64,000 nucleotides of DNA, from assembly GCA_027922465.2 (NCBI GenBank), contig BQMF02000617.1:62001-126000 (forward strand), written 5' to 3'. Position 1 is the first letter of the stretch. Every line of letters begins with the position of its first letter. Positions 1 through 12,299 of this stretch are shown here, in pieces. Made by a program: the position numbers and the translations under genes. The notes below the pieces were generated by a model, which was not told the origin of the DNA, made no database searches, and was given only the letters and a program-made list of their open reading frames with translations. Origin of the DNA: Turritopsis dohrnii (lineage: Eukaryota; Cnidaria; Hydrozoa; Anthoathecata; Oceaniidae).

Positions 1-2007
1 CCTTGTTTCCCAGTAGCAGCAACTTTGATTTTCACATTATCAAATGCCTTTGCCCTGGAACATGCGACATATAGCTGACCGTGAGAAAAACACGGACTCT
101 GCAAAAACAAACCAATTTTATTAAATGTTTGACCTTGACTCTTGTTAATAGTAAAAGAGTAGGCCAAACGGATAGGCAATTGTCTGCGTTTCAATATAAA
201 AGGCATACCTGTATCTGAAGGTGACAGTTCAACCCTAGGGTATGAAAATGATTTCTCCAACTGCTGACCCTGTCAAAACTTCAGCTTTAATAAAATTGCC
301 TGACAGTTCACGGATAATCAAGCGTGTGCCATTACAGAGACCCTTCCTGATATTAAGGTTCCTCAAGAGCATAATAATAGCCCCAACTTTAAGCTTCAAA
401 CAATGAGGAGGCATACCTGACGGCATGATGCTATTTAAAAAATCAAGCGGATAATTTTGCTGCTCGTCTTCATCGTCACATACTGCCTCATCAGCACTGT
501 AATAACAAACTGCATTTCCTGGCAATCTGTCCAACACCTCATTGTTAATGATTAACGATTGCTCGTTTGTTGGTGTCAAAATAGCTGTGGCGGCATATTC
601 GTGAGGTTCCAATCCGTCATACATCACCGATATAATAGAAGTGTTTTGGGGAACAACGCAACAATCAGGGATTTCGACTGAGCCTTTAGCAGGTTCATTT
701 AGTTTTGTTGGCAGTTCACCATTAACAAATTGTAATAGCCACGCACAGAGTTCTTGTTCTTCCGGCCTGGCTCTCATGTTCTCGGTAAGTAAGTACTTTA
801 CCACTGATGCCCACAAAGCAGAACTTGTCAAGCAAACTTCAATAACATCAGTTGGTTTTGCCTTCTTCACAACTGGCAAACACTGACGAAAATCGCCACC
901 CCACCAAAGTACCTTTCCACTGAAAAGTGCATCACTACCACAGATATCACGTAGTAATCTGTCCATAGCATGAAAAATGTGTGTATACACCATTGTAGCT
1001 TCATCAATCAGAAACAGGTCAATACTCCGAAGGTATTCTGCATGTTTAGATGTCAGGGTTATCTTACATACGCTGTTTTCTAAAACAGGAACAGGCAAAC
1101 GAAATAATGAATGCAATGTACATCCACCAGAGAGTAAGGTGGCTGCAATACCTGTATATGCAGCAGTTGCAACTTTCCAACCTCTGGCTCTACATGCTGC
1201 AATAACATAGTTATATGTAAAAGTTTTACCTGTGCCAGCTGGTCCATCCAGATAAAACAATGTTTCAAGTTGTGCGAAACCATTACGCACATTTGAAACA
1301 GCAGACAAAATTGCATCAGCCACAGCTACCTGCTGTTCATTAAGCTGAGGCCTTACCTGTTGTGCCCTGTCAATGTAAACATTTACATCCACTTCTTCCT
1401 CGGGGATCTGTTGAACCAACTCTGGAAGATAAAATTGAGTTAAGGACATACCGAATTGTTTGAGGACATTATCAATATAACCCAAAACCCTTTGTTCTGC
1501 TTGAGCAAGAGCTAATGTTCGAGTATAGTCCTCACACAGATGCTCCTTGAATGTATTCCACAACTGAAGGGGATTGGAGGGTTCGCAGTGTGTCAAAATC
1601 GTGACAAACAGCTGTCTCATCTGTTGGGGCATTTGAAATGTTGACGCCTCTTCCAATGTGTTATGCCACTCTTCATCATCTTGTAGAAGACCTCTGGCAA
1701 TACATGCTTCTCGGAATGTGTCGTAAACCACTCCATTGAAAGTACACAGATATTCCAATGATGTGGCACCTGGAACATGCAGCAACAAAACCCGAAGGAA
1801 AAAACGTTCTCCTTCTGATGGATGGGCATTGTATAATCGAGCGACAATCGGATCTAGAAATGTTTTAATTTCGTCATGCTCCAGACATTCATTAATCTCA
1901 ACATTAGCACGATTATGTCCTTTGTAAACGTATTTAAAGAGATATTTCACACTTTTTATCGTGGTACATGCTTCCAAATTTATGCGAGCATTGTATTTTT
2001 TTGACAA
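1..2007 (-). pseudogene. Helitron RepHel, Rep tyrosine block plus Pif1-like helicase
   Basis: C-terminal half of the RepHel protein. Near its start (about 1930-1950) is KYLFKYVYKG, matching the tyrosine block of Helitron Rep (YxxKY). Then come Walker A GPAGTGKT (about 1225-1250), Walker B LFLIDEA, and helicase motifs ending FTINKSQGQTF and YVACSRA in the first 234 bases. The main frame ends at 235 because of one extra G near 235-240 (CCCTAGGG here, CTCTAGG in copy 3); the helicase C-terminus continues in another frame to base 1. Upstream, TAG replaces a Trp codon (about 2029) relative to copy 2. After KTFLD the sequence jumps to PIVARLYNAHP, an in-frame deletion of the linker between Rep and helicase. 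Confidence 0.9.
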
Positions 2008-2060
2008 CCACGGGCAGTATGGTACAACCTATTGATTATCCAAGTCCACGTTTTTGACCC

Positions 2061-3081
2061 TCACTGTACGACCATCATTGGACACCCATTTGCATTCATT
2101 TGGGTTGCATCACAGAATGGCTTTGGAAAATTCTTGGTACAGTTGCCATCATCTCCCATGCAGACTGAATTAGGATTTGCATTCCCACAGGGACCATGAA
2201 TCATACATGATCTGATGATGTTATGTAGCTCTGGTTCAAGTTCAGGATCTGGTATTTCAGCAGAAATTAAGCTGTCAATATCATCAGCATTCTGCAGTTT
2301 GTCCTCTTGAGCTAAATGGATAAGAATATGTGCATGAGGTAAAAATTTCCCCAAAACACCATTTTTAGTAATATCCTCTAAGAGTGATTTCAATTTCAAA
2401 TTAAAAACATGTGCAACCAAGTCAGGTCGATAATGTACTGGCTCATTATCCAAATTTTCTGTAATTTCTCGCCATTTGGGATTGCACGTGAAAGTGCAAA
2501 ACAAATCTGGTTTTCCCATTTTAGTGACCATAGCCATAGCATCTTGATAATTTTGTAGCATGGCTCTTGGACCACCCTGAAATGAAAAAGGTAGAATTAC
2601 TGGTCTGCCTGCATGAAGGCCACGATTTTCCGCAACATTGGCAAGATGATCAATAAGGCCTTGATATTGTTCAACCCGAAGAGCTGCCTGGTTCATCCGT
2701 ATGAAATGCAAACGATTAGCTTCAACTTTACAATAGCTATCCACGGCATATTGTTGAAGTAACCTTTTACCTTTCAAGATGGGGCAAAACGCATCTCTAA
2801 ATGCAAACCTAAATGTGTAATATTGCAGCATGGTCGTGTGACGTTGCTGACCTACTGCATATTCTGCTACATGAGGAATGTCGGAACTCCAACCCAACTC
2901 TCCTCTTGCAAAAAATACAGGATACACCATTGGATCGATATTAGGTGATTGGGCAGGCAAATTCTGTAATGGTCTGTCTCGAGGGTAAACCATCTTCACC
3001 AACAAAAACAGCTGCTACTTCATCATGATGAGGTAGATTATATCGGTGGCGGTCACCCCCACTTCTTAAGTGCATTCTTAC
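2061..3081 (-). pseudogene. Helitron Rep nuclease domain (Helitron-like N-terminal domain)
   Basis: Second coding exon of RepHel. It holds the Helitron N-domain (NIDPMVYPVFF, then RFAFRDAF) and the HUH-type metal-binding segment LPHAHILIHL near 2320-2350, preceded by DLFCTFTCNPKW. It starts right after a 73-nt intron. The frame ends early: relative to copy 2, 16 bases are lost between two CAATG direct repeats near 2078, which shifts the frame. It is 90-95 percent like copy 2 by eye. Confidence 0.9.
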
Positions 3082-3154
3082 CTGAAAATCAATAGCGAAT
3101 TATCAAAAGCAGTTGAAAAAGATCATTGAAGTATAACAATCTATTTGCACTTAC
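3082..3154 (-). other. Conserved 73-nt spliceosomal intron in RepHel
   Basis: On the minus strand the exon ends CTGAG, followed by GTAAGTGC; the intron ends TTGATTTTCAG before GTAAGAATGC. Removing it joins HPSE to VRMHLRSG in frame. The same-sized intron is at 33445-33517 in copy 2, with the same boundaries. Confidence 0.8.
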
Positions 3155-4057
3155 CTCAGATGGGTGACGATTCTGTTCATTTGCAAGTTGCAATTCCTCC
3201 GCCTCTACCTCACCCATCTGTTTATATGCATCTGCATATGGACTCTCCCTTAAAATGATATCTTGCAAAGCTTACATGACTTCAGGGGAGCAACCTTGAT
3301 TTTCTGGTCTTGCCATTCGCTCGTTGAAAGCATCCATACCAGCATAAATATATAGTTGACCATATGATGGAGGAACACCCGGTGGTGGGTGTAAATTACC
3401 TGTTCGGTGACATACCTGGCCATTGATACGAAAAACTGGTGGACCACGACCTGGCCGCACAGCCAATTTCGCACCCATGGAAGCAAAAGCAACCGAACTG
3501 TTGAACTTTCAAATATTTTCTTGAAAGTTCTTTGCTTGATTGTTATCACCTAAAAGAGCTTTAAGGTCATTAGGATAATAAATGTTATCTAAACAAACTT
3601 TACCATTGTGACAACACTTAAAATTGGTTTCGTCTGCAAACATCCTGGCACCACAATACTGACAGACCTTGTCCATGGCACCAAGATAATGTAACTCAGG
3701 CATTTGGCCTTGTCGAGCAGCACGATGCAAGGGTGGAACAGCATTCCTCATGCCACGAACATTTACATTTCGCCGAGCTAATCTCCGCTCATCATCTTCT
3801 ACTTGACGATGCCGAGCTTGTCTTTCTGCACCATTGATTCTCAGACGTTCATTATCTGCCTGAATATCTGATGGCTGGATATTAATGTTTTGCTGAAGCT
3901 GTTGGCGCCTTGCCTCAGCCACATCCTCATGTGCATGCCGACGCTGAATAACAGAGATCATTTGCTGCTGATCAGGTGGCTGGAGGACAAACTGGCCATT
4001 TCTAAAAACTGCTTGGAAGCCAGGAATAATATTAGTGCCTCTTATATTAAACATCAC
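3155..4057 (-). pseudogene. Helitron RepHel first coding exon, zinc-finger N-terminus
   Basis: Starts at the ATG at 4057 or 4054 (MMFNIRG) and is shared with copy 2 (ATG at 32521). Residues about 125-160 have CQYCGARMF...CCHNGKV, the Cys-rich finger usual at the N-terminus of animal Helitron proteins. The first frame stops at 3509; the sequence then continues in a second frame (FASMGAKLAVRPGRGPP, 3250-3490) and on to EAEELQLANEQNRHPSE at the intron. There is at least one frameshift (about 3505-3515) and a stop near 3272. Confidence 0.8.
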
Positions 4058-5017
4058 AGTTCAGAAACACTAATAACAAAAAAAGAAAGAAATAGCTACC
4101 AACTGTGAATAAACAGCACAAAGCCAGGCATAAGCAGAATCAAACTGACTAATACAAAATAACAGAGAAATAGTCGAAACTGTGATAATAATCTTCAACA
4201 AACCTTTCTATCTAAAAACTAACGTCTTTTCAACTAACGTACAAAAAACGAACCTGGAATGCAAATAGAAAAAGTGTTAGAAGACAGAAAGAGTAATAGG
4301 TTGTAAACATAAACAAAGGATAAACAGCTCTTGGGAAAGGATAAACCACCGTAAAGTTTACCATTTTCAGAGATCTCACCTCGTTGACGTATATTTTGTA
4401 CGTATAAACAAATCAACAAACCATCACAAGGGCAGCAACCACAACAAACAGAATGATCTAATTAAATAAAAAAAACCATCATATATTAGCCATTAAGTAG
4501 CCTATTTTACAATTTCAAACAAATGGTTTATCTGATCTATCGCTTTTGATATTACAAACAATGTATATTTCGCAATTTCGTATGTTTCACAAGCGTCCTT
4601 AACTGGAAAATTAAAAAGTAATTTGTTTACGTTCTGAACGAATTGGTTGCTATAGTTTGCCCGATTCTGGAAACCAATTTTGATTGGTCAAAAAGCATTC
4701 ACGTCAATCAAAACAATCAAAACAATCAAAATAAATGCGCATTGTATAGGTTTCCCGAAAGAAACGTCACTCTTAGATGACATATCATGTACACATGTAT
4801 ACTGATTACGTAACTTTAAGAAGTGTCTCTCAGCTTCTACCTGTTGGTATCCTGAAAGAAACGTCACACTTAAATTACGTAACATTAAAAAAAGTGTCTG
4901 TCGCGTGGTTTTACGATGAAAAGGGAAAAAATAAGAAGGTTTTGACCATGAAAAAAAAGTAAATATATCACTCTCTAAAATAAAAGTGACACACAATCGC
5001 GGATTATTATAATAAGA
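4058..5017 (-). other. Helitron copy 1 5' leader and terminus
   Basis: Non-coding 960 bp between the Helitron 5' tip (5017) and the RepHel start. It contains repeated TAAGTGTGACGTTTCTTTC-like stretches near 4750-4870 that recur in copy 2 (31630-31770). A likely promoter for RepHel must lie here, but I see no single convincing motif. Small frames within are not coding. Confidence 0.6.
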
Positions 5018-5021
5018 TATA

Positions 5022-6609
5022 CAGGATGGGCCAAAAAAAACCGGCGCACTAAAGAAACATTATAACTCAAAACAAAGTAAAGGTAAAAACATGGTAAGAA
5101 ATTTTAGGACTGTTTTTTAACATATCCAAAACAACTAAGAAAAATATTTGTCTGTAAAATGGAATATTAAAGAAGGTATAATTAATTAATTTCAGTCAAC
5201 AAAGTTTGCGTCTACTAAAATTTTTTTTCTTTGTTCTTTTTTCTTGATTTGTTAATCTCTTTTGTTTGTCTTAGTTTTAGATTAGATTAGTAAAATCATG
5301 CCATTTTCTTATGAAGATAAATATTAATTAAACAACTTCGTTTGGAAAAAGGTTGGGGAAGAAAGCGTATGATGTCAGAGTTTCCAAATAAAAGTTGGAA
5401 ACGCACTGCACTTGCTGACCGTTTGCAAAAAATTGATCGGACGGGAGATGTTCAGAGAAAGAAAGGTAGTGGTCGACCTAAAAGTGGGCGAACTGAAGAG
5501 AACATTGAAACCGTAGAAGAACTCATATTGAGTCAAGAAGAGGCAGGGTCACACAATTCTCCAAGAATTATTGAAAGGAACACGGGAATACCAAGATCTA
5601 CCATAAGGAGAATTGTTAGTGAGGATTTGAAACTAAAAGTTTACAAACGATTGAAGGTACAGAGATTGTTCTGCTCGTTTATCCAATCGTTACCCTTTAC
5701 CCCGTGATGTAAAGAAAATATGGTTTAGTGACGAAAAGAAATTCACTTTATCAGCGCCTGTTAATAGCCAAAATGATTGGGTTTACACGTACGATGGCAA
5801 AAAGAGAAATGTTTCCCCCAACCGGTTACTAAGAGGAAATTCAACTTTTTCCCAATCTGTTATGGTATCAGCCTTCGTATCAAAGCTTGGAAAAGCTCCA
5901 ATTGTCTTTGTGGAAAAGGGTGCAAAAATAAATGCTACATATTATCAAAAGATCTTGCGTAGTCAATTACGAAATATTCGAAAAATGTCTGGTAAGCTGT
6001 TCACAATCCAACAAGATGTGGCAAGAAGTCATACAGCTAAAACCACGTTGGATTTTTTGAGGAATAATGTTCCCGATTTCATATCGAAAGAAGATTGGCC
6101 AGCTAAAAGTCCAGATTTGAATCCCTTAGATTATTCTATTTTGGGAGCATTAGAAGAACTTGTGTATCGATCAGGATATGAAATTTTTGACACCGAGTCA
6201 TTAAAATCTGCAATAAAGAAAGCATGGCAAGCTCTACCGCAAACTTTGATTAACAAAGCAATAGATCAATGGCACAGTCGTTTATCTTGTTGTGTGCAAA
6301 ATGAGGGAGGTCATATCGAACATATGTTCTCTTGAATTATGTATTTATTTATTTTTTACTGAATTGGAAATGCTTCTGTAGTCGTAGTCGTAACTTCAAA
6401 TTTTGTTAAAAAATTGATGGTGAATTGACACCTTGATGAAGAAAAAGTGATGTATCCTCTTTTCTGTTATTCCTTTAGCCGCCTAATTTTCCATGTTATT
6501 TTGAAATATAAAGAAAAGCATGTGTTTGAATTTTACTAACGTTTCAATGTTTACTTCGCTTTAAGCTACAATTTTTCAATAGGGGGCCGGGTTTTTTTGG
6601 CCCACCCTG
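5022..6609 (+). mobile_element. Tc1/mariner element, maT-like
   Basis: A 1.59-kb element with terminal inverted repeats beginning CAGGATGGGCCAAAAAAA on the left and the complement of CAGGGTGGGCCAAAAAAA on the right, flanked by TA on both sides (5020-5021, 6610-6611). It encodes one broken transposase. Its left end is 4 bp from the 5' tip of Helitron copy 1. The TIRs still match well, so it may be mobilisable in trans although its own gene is broken. Confidence 0.92.
5342..6335 (+). pseudogene. Tc1/mariner transposase, DD37D-like, split in two frames
   Basis: The first frame (5342-5707) has the paired helix-turn-helix region with the linker GSGRPKSGRTEEN and RSTIRRIV. After a break near 5665-5710 the catalytic part continues: IWFSDEKKF (first Asp), QQDVARSH (second Asp), SPDLNPLDY (third Asp). 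I count 37 residues between the second and third Asp, which is the maT spacing (DD37D) rather than DD34E of Tc1 or DD34D of mariner. The N-terminal frame runs into unrelated residues (FCSFIQSLPFTP), so bases were lost between the DNA-binding and catalytic parts. Confidence 0.88.
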
Positions 6610-6611
6610 TA

Positions 6612-7813
6612 TAACTGTTAATAATCAAAATTATTGTTTCCTTTTTGTGTTTGAAATATTGATAATTCCATTTGTAATTAAGAAGATTGACAGTACATAT
6701 CAAATGCTTAAAGAACATGATTTACATACGTAATCACTGTAATATCCGAAAAAATCAATATAAACTTAATATTATTTCGTACCCCCAAAATAAAGGATGT
6801 TTTATGTCATTCAGATGTAGTTAAGTATATCAGTGGTGTATATACGTATACAATAAAGTTTCATATAGTGTCAACTGTATTTTCGCAATGCCCTTGGGTG
6901 CATATGAAATCAGAGATGCAATGTTATGTAGTAAAAATCTTTCAACCTTTTTTTGAATTTCTTCAAGAATTTTTATAAACAGGTCATGAATGGTAACTCA
7001 GATCAAGAATGTTTGTAAGTGCTTTCCGTATTAGTAATCAAAACAAACTATAACCAGTCATAATGTTGGTTTTGGTCTATGTGGATGTACCTTAATCATA
7101 GAAATTTTGGCGCAGAGAAAATTTGTCGCAAAATTCCAAAAATCGCCAAACTAAATCCGCGCCAAATTTAGTTTTTTTCTGGCTGCGCCAAATTAAATCC
7201 GCGCCAAATATTCCAAATTTGCCATTTTAATAAAAAAAGTCATTAATACATGAATGTTTGAAGTTCTATGCTTTACCGTCTCACCTTCTTTGAATGTATG
7301 GTACTGTAATTAGTTCTGATTGATTCGTTAAACGACTATGAAATTTTTGAAACATTCTGGCTGCGCCAAATTAAATCCGTGCCAAATATTCCAAATTTGC
7401 CGTGCGCCAAATTAAATCCACGCCAAAATTTCTCCGAATAAGGTATTTTGAATGGCCAAAATCTGCATACATTTTTGAGCTTGTAATTTAGGAAGTCTGC
7501 TAGGAAGATTGACACCAAGTATCAAATTCAGAAATTCAGAACTTTACAGTTTATGAGTTACGTGCATATACATTGTGATATCTGAACGGATCAATATATC
7601 CTTGACATTATTTCTTATCAACAAAATAAAGAATATTTAATGTCATTCAGATGTAATCCAATTTATTAGCAGTATATTAGCAGTGTAAGTCCCACATAGT
7701 GTCACTTATCTTTTGACAATGTCCTAGGGATTATATACATTTGAAATGTGATTTTTTATTTTGGAAATCATATAACCTTTTTCAAATATGTCATATGCTT
7801 TTTCTTTCATATT
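6612..7813. repeat. Diverged 250-bp duplication flanking a MITE
   Basis: Non-coding. About 6683-6930 and 7502-7760 are diverged direct copies: both contain GAAGATTGACA, then a stretch with ATTATTTC, then ATGTCATTCAGATGTA and a CATAGTGTCA block. They are offset by about 820 bp and flank the MITE at 7101-7432. This is the 3' side of the MULE-type pseudogene; I could not define the element's terminus here. Confidence 0.5.
7101..7432. mobile_element. MITE with GAAATTTTGGCG inverted ends
   Basis: A 332-bp non-coding element. The ends are GAAATTTTGGCG (left) and CGCCAAAATTTC (right), an exact 12-bp inverted repeat. Inside, a block beginning GCGCCAAATTAAATCC occurs several times, twice followed by CCAAATATTCCAAATTTGCC. 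I could not identify a target duplication or an autonomous partner. Confidence 0.6.
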
Positions 7814-8247
7814 TCAGCAGATGTTGGCAGAAATCCTTTTGCCTGTTAAGGCATCTTGTTTATTTTCTTTTTCTTCTGACGTAGAAGTCCGATAACTGTC
7901 GGCACCTTTCGGACGCCCTCTTTTTAACATTTTAGGAGGCATTTTGACATCTTCAAAAGAATGAATAGAACTGTCCTCCTTAACTAATTGTTCAGTGGTC
8001 TCATTGCTTACTTCCGTTGTTGTTATCAAATTCTCTATTCTTTCTGTCTTTTCCACCATTTCTACAGAACATTCCATCTGCCTTTCCATTTGATTTTCTT
8101 TCTTCAATACCATATTTCTTTCCTCATCTTTCAATCTCATCAATTCAGGCTCATTATCTTTCGGCCATTCAACTATCTTTTCCACTTCTTCACAAAAGTC
8201 AGAGTCGCTTTCGGTGTTATCAATCTCTCTCTCTGTAGATGGAAATA
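7814..8247 (-). pseudogene. C-terminal tail of the MULE-SWIM protein
   Basis: Continuation of the SWIM protein beyond the 8-kb insertion. It is acidic and Glu/Lys-rich (EEVEKIVEWPKD at the right end), then PPKMLKRGRPKG, an AT-hook-like GRPKG tail typical of the C-terminus of animal MULE-SWIM proteins, then about 30 residues to the stop. The reading frame runs right up to 8247, where the tyrosine-recombinase element begins. Confidence 0.65.
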
Positions 8248-8251
8248 GGGG

Positions 8252-9962
8252 ATCTTCGCTACAGTTTTTTCAAATAAGCATATTTTCCCGAAAACTTAGT
8301 AAAACGTTTGACTATGTTATTTGACATATAGTTTATTTCATTCAGTACGTTTGTATGTGATTTTGCTGATATTCATCCAATATTTTAGTTATTATCGTGA
8401 ACTGAATCGATAAATGTAGCGAAGGTCCTTTTACTCAATGAATGAGTAACTCCATTTTTAGGTGTTAAGATATGCTTTTTACACATTTATATTCATTCTC
8501 TCAAAATTCATCTTAATTTATTTTTGAGATATTGACGAATCTTGGAGGCCTTACAGTTTTACTATTTCTGAACAAGAGCTGGCCCTCAAGTAAAGTTAAA
8601 TTTTCCGATGTCACTAAATATTGTCCAAATCACGTAAAACTTGGTACAGGGATTACTAAGGAGTTCTTGAATGTCAATGCAAAAGTATGGCACAAAAGAC
8701 GCAGAATTGGTCCAGCCACACCCAATTTTCTCTTTCAGGCAGCAAAAGTCCCCTATGTCTTCCGTGTCCTAATTGTTGGTTCTGAATCACTTAAATTTAG
8801 GTTTACACAAATTAAATTAGAAATACAACACTAAAGACATCAATACTCATTAAAAACTATAGCAGTTCTCCTTTTTAAACACAGCTTTTGCTGATTAAAA
8901 AACCATAAAGAAACATGTAGCGAAGGTCCACATTATGTAGCAAAGGCCCCCTATAATGTTTATTGGCAAAATCCCAGAAGGAAATGACGCGAAATGATGT
9001 TTTAGCCAATTTGCGTTGATAAACATCGTCGAGAAAAGCAGCAACAATGGAAACCTTTATCCATTTTACTATCCCAATAAAGGTCTGTTGGTTTAGCCAA
9101 AATGGAAATATGTAGCAAAGGTCCCCTATGACGTTTACGGGCAAAATTCTAGAAAGAAATGACGCGAAATGGTCTTTTAGCCAATTTGCGTTGATAAACA
9201 TCGTCGAGAAAAGCAGTAACAATGGAAACCTTTATCCATTTTACTATCCCAATAAAGGTCTGTTGGTTTAGCCAAAATGGAAATATGTAGCAAAGGTCCC
9301 CTATGACGTTTACGGGCAAAATTCTGGAAAGAATGGCCCCACGCAGTATTGTTTTCTAATTAATATTTTTTCGATGAAAAATTGAATTGGAGCTAAATCA
9401 TACATTCCTTGCAATGGGAACAGAAAGACGACGAACTTTTTCAGGACAGCGCGGATTCCATAAGAAAATAAGCGCTGAATTTATTTTCGTCAATGGGAAC
9501 TAGGTTTCAGTCTATACACGGAAGATTCTCTAGGTCTGAAAAATTTTAAAAAGATTGTGCCAGTCCATTTCGATTAAGCACTTTAGAGAGGAATTTTTAA
9601 GAACAACTTTTCCGAAAGAGTTGGCTTAGAGAAAAAAACTTTAAACTAGCAAGCAGGTATATAAAAGATGAAAATGTTCTCTGGTTGTATGAATAGAAGT
9701 TTCTTAGTTTCTTATATATTCCTGTTAGGCGGATCCATTTTCACATAAAAACATACCATAGCTTAATAATAACAGATTTAAGGGTAAGAATTTGTCCCCG
9801 ACAAAAAAAAAAGGTATCCAAGACTGAGTATACTGAGTGTGGACAGAAATCAGCGTACCAATAATCATATCTTTCAAAATTAGAAAATTAGAGCGCTTGA
9901 TTTTCATCTTACAACCACTAAAATATCTACAAAAAACAAGGAAAAAAAAGTGCTAAACGTGT
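8252..9962. repeat. Left flank of YR element with 175-bp tandem repeats
   Basis: Non-coding. A 175-bp unit starting TGTAGCAAAGG is repeated about 2.3 times from 8936 to 9340 (starts 8936, 9111, 9286), near-identical between the last two. Single motif copies lie at 8417 and 8917. The rest, 9345-9962, shows nothing I recognise. An open frame at 8532-8834 on the plus strand has no recognisable domain. Confidence 0.75.
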
Positions 9963-12299
9963 TCATTTTTTTATACGCCTCAAATACTTAATTTTATTTT
10001 GTATTTGTTTCATAGTTTTATCTTGTAAGAATGGATATTCTTCAGCATTGAATTCCTTTTGACGCAACTCAATTCTCTGAATGGATATTGGACCACTCTT
10101 TATTATATCTACGAAGATCTTTCCTACCAGTTCGGTCTCTTCACTACTGAATAGTTTCTCGCTGCCATGTAAAACTGATGACCGTTTGACCGAGGACGCT
10201 TCATCATCATCTGAACTGACGTCTGATGGATTTGGAACATTCCATTCGGGATCCATTCTACCAACTTTATCCTGTAGTGAATCTGTAGGTTCTGGAAACT
10301 TCAAACAGCCCTGTTCCGATTGGGCTTTCAAACTAATTCGGAGTTTGTCATAAATCTGCTTATCTGACCTATCCGTGGTAAGCAAATTGATTTTTCTGCG
10401 TACATCATCCATTGTTACTTTACCCTTAGATAGTTCCTCAGAAAAGACAGCTTCTATTTCCGTAATTTCCTCAGATTTCCATTTTCCTTTACTTGGAAGT
10501 TCAGTTTTTGGTACATTTGTGTTGGTCTTGATGGCTAGGGCCTGTTCAATGGCGTTAGATCCAAGAACTGCTTGCTTTTGTCTGTCACGAACGCGATAGA
10601 TGTTTTTCGCTGTTCTCAGGTCATGTGCCAGAAGGTCAGCAACTGGTTGGGCCTTTTCTACTACGTGCTCATGTACAAGCGTAGTTACTGACTTTCTGAT
10701 TACTGTTGAACACATGTTACGTTTTGGAGGGGGTCGATCACCATAAACACCGGATCGCTGCCAAATAGAATTTATTTGCTTGCTCACTGCACCAGATTCA
10801 AGAGGCCTTCCAGTGGATGAGGTAAACACCAATTCATCGTTAACAGCAACATGTGGTCTAACCTTTTCAACAAACAGCTTCAAAAGAGAAAATTTTTGCT
10901 CAGGAAGACACACTATGGCTGGACCATGCTTACGGTATGTCTTGTGCTTTCTAACTGAAATAAGCCATTTTCCCGAATCAGACTTCGCCTTCCTGAATTC
11001 CTCCATTGTCATATTCGCAGATACGCCAGACCTATGTGCATTCATTAGAGCTATGGTGGTCAATAGGAAGTCACAAATATTTGTGAATTCCATAGTCGTT
11101 GGGATGAAATGTTCATTATCAGTCGCTTCACCAATCAGTTTAACGGCTTTACCTGCCTCTTCTCCTTGTTCAAAAATGACAACTTGTTCAGGAGTAACTA
11201 AGACCTCCATTTGCTCCTCCTCATTCACCCATCTTTGTTCATCCACAAGTTTATTGTAACTTTTCCTCCATTTGCATAACCTTAAACGCATGGCAAGAAA
11301 CAAATCTTCAGTACAACCAGGAAAAATCTCTGCTTCTTCGGTAATACCGAAATCCATGAACGATATTAATGATGATAGGTAATGCTTTGAAGTGCCTGGT
11401 TTTCGCGTTTTATCTAGATCAGTGAAAAATGAGCGTACTTTCATCCTATTCAGTAAGTCAGCAACATCATCTAGATATTCAGCCACTGCCCTCACTTCAT
11501 TTACTGTTTGCTGTGCTGATTTCTGATTGCGGTGGCCTCCATCGGCAGTCAGCAAATGTTCTAAAAATCTTGCCATTAAAATTCAAATTTGGTCACTTTT
11601 GGATTGTGGGACATCAGAAATCGAACTGTCATCACTGTGATCCTTTTCGAATGGCTCGATCATGACGTCGACACTTACTTCTTTTGGAAGATCATTATCA
11701 ATTTCTGGTAAAGGAAAATCATCCATGACAACATCTACAGACATATCTTTTTCTTGAGTAAGGCTTTCTGAGGATTTAGTTTGAAAGTCCACGAATGCAA
11801 CTTCTTTCTCTGTGTTAGCGGTATTTTCATTAACTTGATTGGTAACTGGTCTTGCTTGCTTTAAAAGGTTCAAGTAAGCTGCCCTTTCCTCTGCATTTTT
11901 TGGCATCATTTTATGTACATTGTTGAGATGTCTGGACATTTTCTTACAAATCGCAAAACAATTTTTGACAGGGCAACGTCTCGGTTGATGATAGTCTTTC
12001 GCTACTTTTTGTTTTTTCGAAGTCACTTTCTTGCGGATTGGAACTTGACCATGCCAAGTGAATGGTTTGATCTGTTTTGTCTCTCTGCAAACATGTTTAG
12101 CCTGTTCTGCAGACCATTTATGTTTTATTTTCATATGGCGTGGTAGATTTATGACACACGCATCACATGCTGGGCATTTTTTTCTTTCCCGAGTGTATTT
12201 CTTTTCCTAGAAAATACAAGCAACAAAAAACATTTAAATGGACATTTTTTACTGAATAAACCAGTCCTCTTACTCTATACAATCAAACAAGGAAGTCGC

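Larger units (their letters stand above)
1..5017 (-). mobile_element. Helitron copy 1 (Rep/helicase type), 5' part
   Basis: Rolling-circle transposon read on the minus strand. Its 5' tip is at 5017: the minus strand begins TCTTATTATAATAATCCGCG and is preceded by A, the rule for Helitron 5' ends (A|TC). The same tip occurs at 31493 and 18401. The gene order is leader, zinc-finger exon, Rep nuclease, Pif1-like helicase. The 3' end with hairpin and CTAG lies outside the window, to the left of base 1. The coding region carries a 16-nt deletion, a nonsense change, an internal deletion and a frameshift, so this copy cannot make an intact RepHel. Copies 2 (31493) and 3 (63197 onward) share the same coding sequence with different breaks. 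Confidence 0.93.

Noticed and set aside
641..1316. Open frames on the plus strand and in the second minus frame
   Set aside because: Antisense or shifted shadows of the Helitron helicase.
8936..9340. Regular repeats that could suggest a CRISPR array
   Set aside because: The unit is 175 bp with no unique spacers; it is a plain tandem repeat in a eukaryotic element.
10081..11259. Plus-strand frames of 90, 74 and 159 codons
   Set aside because: Shadows of the YR recombinase exon on the other strand.
9963..12206. Phage or bacterial integrase
   Set aside because: C2H2 fingers, several upstream introns and the repeat context point to an animal YR transposon gene.
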